Shown here: one piece after another, positions 1-6,821 of the stretch | How positions within the stretch are numbered: the first letter of the stretch is position 1 | Layout of the letters: every line of letters begins with the position of its first letter | Assembly: GCA_902496375.1 (NCBI GenBank) | Contig: CABVAS010000075.1 | Coordinates: forward strand, 1-7,458 | Direction of reading: 5' to 3' | Origin: an uncultured Collinsella sp. | GTDB taxonomy: Bacteria; Actinomycetota; Coriobacteriia; Coriobacteriales; Coriobacteriaceae | Length of the DNA stretch: 7,458 nt | Position numbers and translations under genes: made by a program | Notes under the pieces: generated by a model | Databases searched by the model: none | Told to the model about the DNA's origin: nothing | Seen by the model: only the letters and a program-made list of their open reading frames with translations

Positions 1-197
1 TAATGGACGAGAACGGCGGCTACCTCAAGGAGAACTATATGTCGTCCTTTATGGGCTTTGCACCGGCACAATCGCCCAAGGTGCTGTGCTATATCACGCT
101 CGACGGAACGCCGAGCGGCTCAGATGCCGCTGCGGTGCCGTTCCAGTCCATTATGGCCAACGCGCTCGACGTGCTGGGTATCCCGCACACGAGGTAG
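1..197 (+). CDS. ftsI: Division penicillin-binding protein (FtsI/PBP2 family transpeptidase), C-terminal end, partial
   Basis: This is the last 64 complete codons of a gene that begins before the window; bases 1-2 finish an upstream codon and the stop is TAG at 195-197. The visible part matches the end of class B PBP transpeptidase domains: an S-S-F-M-G-F-A-P-A motif (residues 15-23 of the visible part), a Y-I-T-L-D strand, then A-A-V-P-F-Q-S-I-M-A-N-A-L and a final L-G-I-P. These enzymes cross-link septal peptidoglycan outside the membrane and pair with FtsW. The position just before murF in a dcw cluster supports an FtsI-like division PBP. The catalytic Ser-x-x-Lys and Lys-Thr-Gly motifs lie upstream and cannot be checked. 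There is no PASTA domain, since the protein ends about 10 residues after the last helix. The ATG at position 3 is internal, not the true start. The family call is firm; FtsI versus another class B PBP rests on context. Confidence 0.82.
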   Translation, partial: MDENGGYLKENYMSSFMGFAPAQSPKVLCYITLDGTPSGSDAAAVPFQSIMANALDVLGIPHTR

Positions 198-275
198 GGG
201 GTTACAATCTTTGGGGCCTGGTTTGTTGTCCCATATGAGGGTGTTCACATGCCCTGCACCACGCATGCGCGGCGC

Positions 276-286
276 TGGGATACAAT
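276..286 (+). promoter_or_regulatory. Possible -10 region upstream of murF
   Basis: The hexamer TACAAT at 281-286 differs from the sigma-70 consensus TATAAT at one base and lies 37 nt before the murF start codon, leaving room for a short leader. A TG dinucleotide at 276-277 sits three bases upstream of it, not the one base of a classic extended -10. No good -35 hexamer lies 16-19 nt upstream; the nearest TTGACA-like match, TTCACA at 244-249, is 31 nt away. The 126-nt gap after ftsI is the longest in the window, so a promoter serving murF onward is plausible but unproven. Confidence 0.3.
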
Positions 287-311
287 ACGCCGATAGCATT
301 ATTAGGTTTAC

Positions 312-318
312 AGGGGAG
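312..318 (+). promoter_or_regulatory. Ribosome binding site of murF
   Basis: AGGGGAG lies five bases upstream of the ATG at 324. This is a strong Shine-Dalgarno match at normal spacing and fixes the murF start. Confidence 0.75.
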
Positions 319-323
319 CTGCA

Positions 324-1748
324 ATGATAGAGATCGCCGTCAACAACCTCGCGGCCGCAACAGGGGCCCGAACCGTGACGGGAGAAGCCGATCGGGTATG
401 CCGCGGGTGCGTTATCGACTCGCGCCAGGTCGAGGAAGGGACGATTTTCGTCGCCTTTCCCGGTGAAAACGTCGACGGCAATGATTTTGCTTCCCGTGCC
501 GTCCAGTCGGGTGCCGGCGCCGTCGTGATGACGCGTGAGCCCGAGGCCGAGCTGGTCTCGCTGGCACAGGACAGGGGCTGTGCCATCTTGCTGACCGATG
601 ATCCCGAGGAGTTTCTGCTGCGTTTGGCGCACACGTATCGCCTGGAGCTTGGCTGCCTGGTCGTTGGCATTACCGGTTCCATCGGCAAGACGACGACCAA
701 GGACGTGCTCGCCGCTGTACTCGCCAAGCGCTATCGTGTCTGGGCCACCAAGGGCAATTTCAATAACCTGATCGGCATGCCGCTCACGGTGCTTTCCGCT
801 CCGGCCGATACCGAGGTCCTGGTGCTCGAGATGGGCATGAACCATTTCCACGAGATTGAGCGTCTGTCCCAGTCCGCCAATCCCAACCTTGCCATCGTAA
901 GCAAGATTGGTACCTCTCACATCGGCATTTTGGGCAGCCGCGAGAACATCGCCCGCGCTAAGGCCGAGATTGTCCAGGGTATGTGCGCCGCCGGCGACTT
1001 CTTGCCGCTGCTGGTTTTGGGCGGTGAGGACGACTTTACGCCGTTCATTCGCGATACGTTCGCCCAGCCTGCTGGTATCGATGTGATGCTGGCCGGCGTC
1101 TCGGACGATGATGAGGTCCGTGCCCGCGACATTCGTGTTGATGACGAGGGACGTCCGGTCTTTACGCTCGATTTTGGCCAGGGTGAGACGATCGATACCA
1201 TGCTTGCCATCCCCGGCGTGCAGTCCGTTCCTAATGCCGTTAAGGCCGCCGCGGTTTCCTATCGCCTGGGCGTGACGCCCGAGCAGATCGATGCTGCCTT
1301 TAGGGGCCTCACGATCACCGGTCACCGCCAGGAGATCAAGCGCGCCAAGAGCGGTGCCCGCGTCATCGACGATTCCTATAACGCCAGTGCCGAATCCATG
1401 GCTGCTGGCCTCGATCTACTGTGCTCGCTTTCGTGCACGGGGTCTCGCATGGCGATCCTGGGCGAGATGGGCGAGATGGGCGATGAGGCTCCTCGCATGC
1501 ATGAGCTCGTGGGCGCCTATGCGGCCGCCAAGAAGCTCGACATGCTGGCGTGCGTGGGTGGTGAGCTGGCCCAGCTTATGGCCGATGCCGCGCGCATGAT
1601 GGGCATGGACGAGGACCGCATCCAGGTGTTCTCCGATTATCAGCAGGTGCTCGACCGCATGGGCGGCGCGCTTGAAAAACATGATGTTGTACTGGTCAAG
1701 GGTTCCCGCTTTGTTGAGCTCGACCGCTTTGTGGAAGGTGTGTGCTAG
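324..1748 (+). CDS. murF: UDP-N-acetylmuramoyl-tripeptide--D-alanyl-D-alanine ligase (MurF)
   Basis: This 474-residue cytoplasmic Mur ligase uses ATP to join D-Ala-D-Ala to UDP-MurNAc-tripeptide, completing the pentapeptide. The N-terminal domain (about 1-112) has the V-I-D-S-R segment at 30-34 and the F-P-G-E-N-V-D-G-N-D-F segment at 45-55. The central ATPase domain carries the P-loop G-S-I-G-K-T-T-T at 118-125, the MurF-typical G-N-F-N-N-L-I-G-M-P-L-T at 144-155, and L-E-M-G-M-N-H at 168-174. Lys213 in R-A-K-A-E-I is the likely carbamylated lysine. The C-terminal domain has I-D-D-S-Y-N-A at 348-354, L-G-E-M-G-E-M-G at 379-386 and V-L-V-K-G-S-R at 456-462. Length is normal for the family. 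The segment at 297-305, where many MurF proteins have G-R-H-N, reads P-G-V-Q-S-V-P-N-A. The ATG at 324 has a strong ribosome binding site. It follows ftsI by 126 nt and precedes mraY by 3 nt. The MurF-specific motifs make MurE an unlikely alternative. Confidence 0.96.
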   Translation: MIEIAVNNLAAATGARTVTGEADRVCRGCVIDSRQVEEGTIFVAFPGENVDGNDFASRAVQSGAGAVVMTREPEAELVSLAQDRGCAILLTDDPEEFLLRLAHTYRLELGCLVVGITGSIGKTTTKDVLAAVLAKRYRVWATKGNFNNLIGMPLTVLSAPADTEVLVLEMGMNHFHEIERLSQSANPNLAIVSKIGTSHIGILGSRENIARAKAEIVQGMCAAGDFLPLLVLGGEDDFTPFIRDTFAQPAGIDVMLAGVSDDDEVRARDIRVDDEGRPVFTLDFGQGETIDTMLAIPGVQSVPNAVKAAAVSYRLGVTPEQIDAAFRGLTITGHRQEIKRAKSGARVIDDSYNASAESMAAGLDLLCSLSCTGSRMAILGEMGEMGDEAPRMHELVGAYAAAKKLDMLACVGGELAQLMADAARMMGMDEDRIQVFSDYQQVLDRMGGALEKHDVVLVKGSRFVELDRFVEGVC

Positions 1749-1751
1749 CCC

Positions 1752-2771
1752 ATGTTCGGCAATCCCTCGTATCCAACGTATCAGGCTTTTTTGGGGCTTG
1801 GCATCGCCGCTGCCATTGCGCTGCTGCTCATGCCGTGGTGGATCAAGCTGCTGAAGGTCGAGGGTATCGGCCAACAGGTCCGAGCCGACGGCCCCAAGCG
1901 TCATTTGATTAAACAGGGTACGCCGACCATGGGCGGCGTCATCATCCTTGTTGCGATTTCGCTGACCTGCCTGCTGATGGGCAAGCTCACCACCGAGCTC
2001 GTGCTCGTGCTGCTCGCCACGCTGGCGACCGGCGTGCTGGGCCTGATCGACGACCTGACCTCCGTTACGCATGGGCGCTCGCTCGGTCTGACGCCTCATG
2101 CCAAGATGATCGGCCTAACCATTATCTGTGTCACCTTTACGGTACTTGCCGTTAACTGGTGCGGCGTCGCCCCCGAGATTCGTTTTCCCGGCGGCCTGAC
2201 GATTGACCTTGGCGTGCTTTCGACCACCATCTGCGGCCTTTCGTTCCCGTGGCTCTACATTGTCTTTTGCTGGCTGATGATCGCCGGTCTTTCTAATGCC
2301 GTGAACCTGACCGATGGCCTTGACGGTCTTGCTGGCGGCACCTCCATGATTGCCATGCTCGCCATGGCTGCCATGGCGTTTTTGCACGGAGACGTGAACC
2401 TGTCCATCTTCTGCACCGCGTGTGCCGGTGCCTGCTTGGGCTTTCTGTGGTTCAACTGCTATCCGGCGAGCATCTTTATGGGCGATACCGGCTCGCTTGC
2501 CCTGGGCGCCGCGTTTGCCTGCACGTCCATCATGACCAACACCGAGGTCGTCTCCCTTATCATCGGCGGCCTGTTTATCGTTGAGACCCTGTCGGTCATG
2601 ATTCAGGTTGTCTACTTCCACTTTACGCACAAGCGCGTCTTCCTTATGGCGCCCATCCATCATCATTTCGAAAAGAAGGGCTGGGCCGAGACCAAGGTCG
2701 TCATCCGTTTTTGGATTATCGCTGCTGCCTTTGGTGCCGTTGGCCTTGCTCTGTTCTTCCAGTTGGGATAG
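1752..2771 (+). CDS. mraY: Phospho-N-acetylmuramoyl-pentapeptide-transferase (MraY)
   Basis: MraY is a multi-pass membrane enzyme that transfers phospho-MurNAc-pentapeptide from UDP to undecaprenyl phosphate, making lipid I on the inner membrane face. The 339-residue protein has the family's usual length. Diagnostic motifs are all present: K-Q-G-T-P-T-M-G-G at 54-62, the Asp pair D100-D101 in L-I-D-D-L-T, N-L-T-D-G-L-D-G-L-A at 185-194, F-M-G-D-T-G-S-L-A-L-G at 242-252, and the His cluster in A-P-I-H-H-H-F-E at 300-307. Hydrophobic segments occur throughout, for example about 11-29, 62-76, 83-98, 119-135, 168-183, 197-211, 215-235, 266-290 and 320-337. The ATG is 3 nt after the murF stop. The only Shine-Dalgarno-like sequence is GGAAGGTG at 1733-1740, inside murF and 11 nt from the start, so translation is probably coupled to murF. 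No key residue is missing. Confidence 0.97.
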   Translation: MFGNPSYPTYQAFLGLGIAAAIALLLMPWWIKLLKVEGIGQQVRADGPKRHLIKQGTPTMGGVIILVAISLTCLLMGKLTTELVLVLLATLATGVLGLIDDLTSVTHGRSLGLTPHAKMIGLTIICVTFTVLAVNWCGVAPEIRFPGGLTIDLGVLSTTICGLSFPWLYIVFCWLMIAGLSNAVNLTDGLDGLAGGTSMIAMLAMAAMAFLHGDVNLSIFCTACAGACLGFLWFNCYPASIFMGDTGSLALGAAFACTSIMTNTEVVSLIIGGLFIVETLSVMIQVVYFHFTHKRVFLMAPIHHHFEKKGWAETKVVIRFWIIAAAFGAVGLALFFQLG

Positions 2772-2780
2772 TGGTCTTTC

Positions 2781-4187
2781 ATGTCTCTTGCTGATGTCTT
2801 TAGCCTGCTCGTTTTGGGTCAGGGCAAATCCGGTCTCGATGTCGCCCGCTGGGCGCTGGCACATCCCGAGCGCGTAAGTGCCGTTACCGTGTATGGCGGT
2901 GGCACCTCTGAGCCCAATGACGCCACGCGTGCGCTCGAGGCTGCTGGTGCGTCGTTTGTCTATGGGACCGAACAGGTCGAGGGCGCCTATGACGTATGCG
3001 TGACGTGCCCGGGCATCTCGGAGTTCTCGGGCTTCTTTAAGGCTGGGCGCGAGCATGCCGCCCAGATTATGGGTGAGCCCGAGTTTGCCTATCGCCTGTC
3101 GCCCGATAACTGGATTGCCATCACGGGCACCAACGGCAAGACGACCACCACGTCGCTGACTGATTATCTGCTTAAGGCTGCCGGCGAGGCCAGCGTTGCT
3201 GTCGGCAACATCGGCGAGCCGCCGGTCAACGAGATTGACGGCCGAGCCCACAACGAGTGGTTTGTGGCCGAGCTCTCGAGCTACCAGATTGCTACGACCG
3301 CCGAGCTTCATCCTCGTGTGGCGGTGCTGCTCAACATCACTCCCGACCACTTGGGCTGGCATAAGAGTCATAAGAACTATGCGCTTGCCAAGATCAAACT
3401 GTTTGACAATATGGTCGATGACGATCTGGTGGTTGTCGACGTCGAAGACGCCGGCATTCACGAGTTCGATGAGTACATCTACACGCCGGGTCGTCGCATC
3501 TGCAAGGTTGCCTTTGACGAGCCTGAGGGCGAGGATGCCGCCTTTGTGCGCGATGGCAAGATGATCGTGCGTCTGAAGGGTGTCGAGACCCCGCTCATCG
3601 CTACATCCGAGCTCAAGATCTCGGGCCATCACAATGTTATCAATGCCCTGTGCGCTGCCACGGCTGCCTTGGCAGTCGGTGCCGATGTCGACGGTGTCTG
3701 CCGCGGTCTGGCCTCGTTCCAGCCGCTCGAGCACCGCGTGGAGCCGTGTGGCGAGATTGACGGCGTGCGCTACGTCAACGATTCCAAGGCGACTAACACC
3801 GATGCGGTCGAGAAGGCACTGACGGCATTTCCCGATGACGACGTGATCTTGCTGCTCGGCGGCCACGATAAGGGCACTCCGCTCACGGACTTCGCGCGCG
3901 TCGTTATGGACAACGTGCGCTCGGTCGTCTGCTTTGGCGATGCGCGCGAGCGCTTCACCGCCGCTATGGACGAGGCTGATGTCGATGGCGATGTGGATAT
4001 CGCCCAGGCGGATGACCTGCGCGACGCCGTGGACGTTGCCCGTTCGCTTTCGAGCCGCGGTGACGTGATCTTACTTTCTCCTGCCTGCTCTTCGTTCGAT
4101 GAGTTCTCGGGCTATGAGGAGCGCGGCCGCGTGTTTAAGGACTACGTGGCTCAGCTTGCCGCTACAGCGAAATCACAAATGGAATAG
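2781..4187 (+). CDS. murD: UDP-N-acetylmuramoyl-L-alanine--D-glutamate ligase (MurD)
   Basis: MurD is a cytoplasmic ATP-dependent ligase that adds D-Glu to UDP-MurNAc-L-Ala. The 468-residue product shows the three Mur ligase domains. An N-terminal Rossmann-like start has V-L-G-Q-G-K-S-G at 11-18, followed by T-C-P-G-I-S at 75-80. The ATPase domain has the P-loop G-T-N-G-K-T-T-T at 116-123, A-E-L-S-S-Y-Q at 163-169, N-I-T-P-D-H-L at 185-191, the probable carbamylated Lys204 in A-L-A-K-I-K-L-F, and G-H-H-N-V-I-N-A at 282-289. The C-terminal domain has V-N-D-S-K-A-T-N at 332-339, L-L-G-G-H-D-K-G at 358-365 and L-S-P-A-C-S-S-F-D-E-F at 432-442. The S-S-Y-Q and S-K-A-T-N motifs identify MurD rather than MurC, MurE or MurF. 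The ATG is 9 nt after mraY with no convincing Shine-Dalgarno sequence, suggesting coupled translation. ftsW follows 8 nt downstream. Confidence 0.97.
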   Translation: MSLADVFSLLVLGQGKSGLDVARWALAHPERVSAVTVYGGGTSEPNDATRALEAAGASFVYGTEQVEGAYDVCVTCPGISEFSGFFKAGREHAAQIMGEPEFAYRLSPDNWIAITGTNGKTTTTSLTDYLLKAAGEASVAVGNIGEPPVNEIDGRAHNEWFVAELSSYQIATTAELHPRVAVLLNITPDHLGWHKSHKNYALAKIKLFDNMVDDDLVVVDVEDAGIHEFDEYIYTPGRRICKVAFDEPEGEDAAFVRDGKMIVRLKGVETPLIATSELKISGHHNVINALCAATAALAVGADVDGVCRGLASFQPLEHRVEPCGEIDGVRYVNDSKATNTDAVEKALTAFPDDDVILLLGGHDKGTPLTDFARVVMDNVRSVVCFGDARERFTAAMDEADVDGDVDIAQADDLRDAVDVARSLSSRGDVILLSPACSSFDEFSGYEERGRVFKDYVAQLAATAKSQME

Positions 4188-4190
4188 GGG
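4186..4190 (+). promoter_or_regulatory. Ribosome binding site deciding the GTG start of ftsW
   Basis: AGGGG overlaps the last two bases of the murD stop codon (TAG at 4185-4187) and lies five bases before GTG at 4196. This favours the GTG over the in-frame ATG at 4223, whose nearest purine-rich match (GGAG at 4204-4207) is 15 nt away. Confidence 0.6.
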
Positions 4191-4195
4191 TTGCG

Positions 4196-5716
4196 GTGAG
4201 AGAGGAGAGCCCCCGACAAGGTATGAGGAGGCCCGACTCGGACCGTGCTTCCTCACGTCGCACCACACCGCGTTCCAGCCGCGGCGGGCAGTCGTTTAGC
4301 GAACGCTATATTGCCGGCGTTCCCGCCCGTATCATGCGCCCCCGTTTGATATTCATGGCCTGCTTGTTTACCTTGGTATGCTTTGGCCTGCTGATGGTGT
4401 ACTCGGCGTCTTCGGTCGAGGCGCTGCACGAGAATGGCTCGGCGACGTTTTTTCTGGGTCGACAGGCCGCGTTTGCCGTGGTCGGTGTTCTGGCGCTGAT
4501 TGCCATCGTGCGCGTTTTGCCGGACAGCTGGTTTGGGGAGGATGTGCTCAGGATCTTCCTTATCGGCATGATAGGGCTACTGCTTCTGGTGTTCTTGGTG
4601 GGCAGCGGCAGCCGCGGCGCCACGCGCTGGCTCAACATCGCCGGTATTCAGTTCCAGCCTTCCGAGTTTTTAAAGCCATTTGCCATTGCGTATTCGGCCA
4701 TCATGCTTGATCGCTTCTTTTCGCCCGGTGGCAACATCAACGAATTCCTTCGCAAGATGGGCATCTACCTGGGCATTTCGCTCTTTCTGATCTTTATCCA
4801 GCCCGATTTCGGTACTGTCCTGATCATCCTGTTGACCCTCATGTGCATGGCGTTGTTTGCGGGTCTCGACCCCAGATTTATCATCGGCGTGCTAATCTTC
4901 GGCATTCTCGTGATCGTGATTGCGCTTGTCGCAGAGCCATACCGTATGGTGCGTATTCAGGTTGCCTTGAACCCTTGGGCCGACGAGTATGGTGACGGCT
5001 ATCAGGCCACGCTTGCCATCATGGCCTTTGCCTCGGGCGGTCTGTTCGGCCGTGGCATCGGCAACTCAACCATGAAGTACTCGTATCTGCCCGAGGCACA
5101 CAACGACTACATCTTGGCCATCATTGGCGAGGAAGTCGGTTTTGTCGGAACCGTGCTGTTCTTCTTGGTGTTTGCGATGCTGATCTACTCGGCGTTTCGC
5201 ATTGCCGAGCAGGCGACCGATCGTCGGGGCGCGCTCATGGCGTCTGGCTCCGCGGTCATTCTCGCAGTGCAGTTTTTGATTAACGCGCTGGGCATCCTCA
5301 ACGTGTTTCCCATGACGGGCAAACCGTTGCCGTTTATTAGCTACGGCGGTTCGTCGATTATTGTGTCGCTCATGCTTGCCGGGTTGATCCTGCGCGTTTC
5401 GTACGAGAGCGCCCGCCGCGATGAGTATGACCGCCGCCGTGAGAGCTTTGCCGTTATGGATGAGAGTACCGCCGGCGTGCCCCACGTGCGCGGCGAGCGA
5501 TCTTCGCGTAACGGTTTTACCGTCCTGGATGGCTCTGCGACCGACCCCGCAGCCCGCCCGCGTCAGCGAACGGCGCCGCAAGGTCGTCCTCAGCGCCCCA
5601 CTCCTCGCAATGCGGGCGGCGGATATAATCGAATCGATTTGAACTCAGACCCGTCGGCGCGTCTGCGTACCGACGGCCAGGGACCGCGTGTACGAAGGGA
5701 CTACCATGACCGATAA
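4196..5716 (+). CDS. ftsW: Septal peptidoglycan glycosyltransferase FtsW (SEDS family)
   Basis: FtsW polymerises lipid II into glycan strands at the division septum with a partner class B PBP, probably the ftsI product ending at 197. The 506-residue protein has a 49-residue basic Ser/Arg-rich cytoplasmic N-tail, a SEDS core (about 50-400) and a roughly 105-residue Arg/Pro-rich C-tail. Core motifs are G-S-R-G-A-T-R-W-L at 138-146, Q-P-S-E-F-L-K at 154-160, I-Q-P-D-F-G-T at 201-207, Y-L-P-E-A-H-N-D-Y-I at 297-306 with the presumed catalytic Asp304, and I-S-Y-G-G-S-S at 381-387. About ten hydrophobic segments are visible, including 50-71, 87-107, 117-135, 187-222, 227-246, 314-333, 346-370 and 384-400. 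A GTG start is chosen for its ribosome binding site; ATG at 4223 would shorten the product by nine residues. RodA is the main alternative, but the place between murD and murG argues for FtsW. Confidence 0.93.
   Translation: MREESPRQGMRRPDSDRASSRRTTPRSSRGGQSFSERYIAGVPARIMRPRLIFMACLFTLVCFGLLMVYSASSVEALHENGSATFFLGRQAAFAVVGVLALIAIVRVLPDSWFGEDVLRIFLIGMIGLLLLVFLVGSGSRGATRWLNIAGIQFQPSEFLKPFAIAYSAIMLDRFFSPGGNINEFLRKMGIYLGISLFLIFIQPDFGTVLIILLTLMCMALFAGLDPRFIIGVLIFGILVIVIALVAEPYRMVRIQVALNPWADEYGDGYQATLAIMAFASGGLFGRGIGNSTMKYSYLPEAHNDYILAIIGEEVGFVGTVLFFLVFAMLIYSAFRIAEQATDRRGALMASGSAVILAVQFLINALGILNVFPMTGKPLPFISYGGSSIIVSLMLAGLILRVSYESARRDEYDRRRESFAVMDESTAGVPHVRGERSSRNGFTVLDGSATDPAARPRQRTAPQGRPQRPTPRNAGGGYNRIDLNSDPSARLRTDGQGPRVRRDYHDR
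5694..5700 (+). promoter_or_regulatory. Ribosome binding site deciding the ATG start of murG
   Basis: GAAGGGA lies inside the end of ftsW, five bases before ATG at 5706. It favours this ATG over the upstream in-frame GTG at 5688, which would place the ribosome binding site inside the coding region, and over the ATG at 5718. Confidence 0.7.
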
Positions 5717-6821
5717 AATGACCGTTGCTATTGCAGCCGGCGGCACGGCAGGGCACATCAACCCCGCGCTCGCCTTGGCCGAAGAGCTCCGTGACCGTGG
5801 CCACCACGTTGTGTTCGTGGGCCAGTCGCGCAAGCTCGAGGGTCGTCTGGTCCCCGAGGCTGGGTTTGATTTTGTGCCCATTACGGTCACGGGCTTCGAC
5901 CGCTCCCGTCCTTGGACGGCGCTGACCTCGCTGTGGCGTGTCAACAAAGCCAAGCGTGCGCTCGCCAGTCATTTCTCAAAGGTCGGCAAGCCCGATGCCG
6001 CCATTGGTTTTGGTGCCTATGTCGAGGTTCCGCTGCTGGGGTGGTGCAAGGGCGCGGGCGTTCCGTATCTGCTGCATGAGCAGAACTCTGTTCCGGGCCT
6101 GGCCAACAAGATGATGAACTCCCACGCCGCCCGCGTGTGCATCTCGGTGCCGGCAGCGCGTTCGGTCTTTGAGCGCGAAGGTGACCCTGACCACGTGCTC
6201 ATGACCGGCAACCCCGTACGTCGCTCGGTGATCGAGGGCGATCGCGCTCGCGGCCGCAAGGCACTTGGCGTTCCCGAGGACGCTACGCTGCTGCTCGTCT
6301 TTGGCGGTTCACTTGGCGCCCAACACCTCAACGAGCGCGTGGTTTCGCTCAAAAACGAGCTGCTTTCGCGCAAGAACCTCTATGTGTTGCATTCGACGGG
6401 TGCCGACGGCTTTGAGGAGACCGAGCGCGCTTTGGCGCTGACGCCCGAGGAGGCGAAGCGTTACCGCGTCCAGCCTTACATCGACAACATGGGCGATATG
6501 CTGGCTGCTGCCGATTTGGTGCTCTCGCGTTCGGGCGCATCGAGCGTGGCCGAGATCGCTGCGCTCGCCGTGCCCTCGGTGCTCGTGCCGTATCCGCATG
6601 CGACGGCCGACCACCAAACCACCAATGCTCGTTATCTGGTCGACGCCGGGGCCGGCGTGCTCTGCGCCGATGCCGATATCGACGGTTCTGCCTTTGCCGA
6701 TGAGCTGCTGCACCTGGTCGATGACGCGGCGGCACGCGACGCCATGCGTCAGGCGGCGCGTGGTCTGGCTCAGGATAGGGCCGCCGCTCTTCTGGCGGAT
6801 GCGGTAGAGGGTTTGCGTTAG
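5706..6821 (+). CDS. murG: UDP-GlcNAc:lipid I N-acetylglucosaminyltransferase (MurG)
   Basis: MurG is a GT-B fold glycosyltransferase on the inner membrane face that adds GlcNAc from UDP-GlcNAc to lipid I, making lipid II, the substrate of FtsW. The 371-residue protein has the glycine loop G-G-T-A-G-H at 12-17 followed by I-N-P-A-L-A-L-A, the second N-domain segment G-F-G-A-Y-V-E-V-P at 101-109, H-E-Q-N-S-V-P-G at 124-131, T-G-N-P-V-R at 167-172, the C-domain loop G-G-S-L-G-A at 200-205, S-R-S-G-A-S-S-V-A-E-I at 274-284, and D-H-Q-T-T-N-A at 302-308. Length is typical. The first codons overlap ftsW by 11 nt (5706-5716) in another frame, pointing to coupled translation. A GTG at 5688 would add six residues that match nothing in the family, so the ATG with its ribosome binding site is preferred. 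The gene ends with TAG at 6819-6821 and a 97-nt gap follows. Confidence 0.96.
   Translation: MTDKMTVAIAAGGTAGHINPALALAEELRDRGHHVVFVGQSRKLEGRLVPEAGFDFVPITVTGFDRSRPWTALTSLWRVNKAKRALASHFSKVGKPDAAIGFGAYVEVPLLGWCKGAGVPYLLHEQNSVPGLANKMMNSHAARVCISVPAARSVFEREGDPDHVLMTGNPVRRSVIEGDRARGRKALGVPEDATLLLVFGGSLGAQHLNERVVSLKNELLSRKNLYVLHSTGADGFEETERALALTPEEAKRYRVQPYIDNMGDMLAAADLVLSRSGASSVAEIAALAVPSVLVPYPHATADHQTTNARYLVDAGAGVLCADADIDGSAFADELLHLVDDAAARDAMRQAARGLAQDRAAALLADAVEGLR

Noticed and set aside
3..197. A small 64-residue protein starting at ATG 3
   Set aside because: The sequence is the conserved end of a class B penicillin-binding protein, so this ATG is an internal methionine of a truncated larger gene.
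236..257. Possible hairpin in the ftsI-murF spacer (AGGG pairing with CCCT around a 10-nt loop)
   Set aside because: The stem is only about four to six pairs with a bulge and no T-run follows, so it does not support a terminator or a known riboswitch.
120..1325. A 401-codon open frame on the minus strand opposite murF
   Set aside because: It spans the ftsI end, the spacer and most of murF, matches no family I recognise, and is explained as a codon-bias shadow of murF.
1461..1478. Perfect 9-nt tandem duplication (GGCGAGATG twice) in murF, encoding Gly-Glu-Met twice
   Set aside because: The protein segment L-G-E-M-G-E-M-G fits the normal length and pattern of the MurF L-G-D-M-x-E-L-G motif, so nothing has been inserted; the repeat follows from the conserved motif and codon choice.
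2115..3866. A 583-codon open frame on the minus strand opposite mraY and murD
   Set aside because: The + strand carries two genes with complete catalytic motifs here. The minus translation is low in hydrophobic structure, rich in Gly, Asp, His and Arg, and shows no recognisable domain. Long antisense frames are expected in GC-rich DNA with biased codons.
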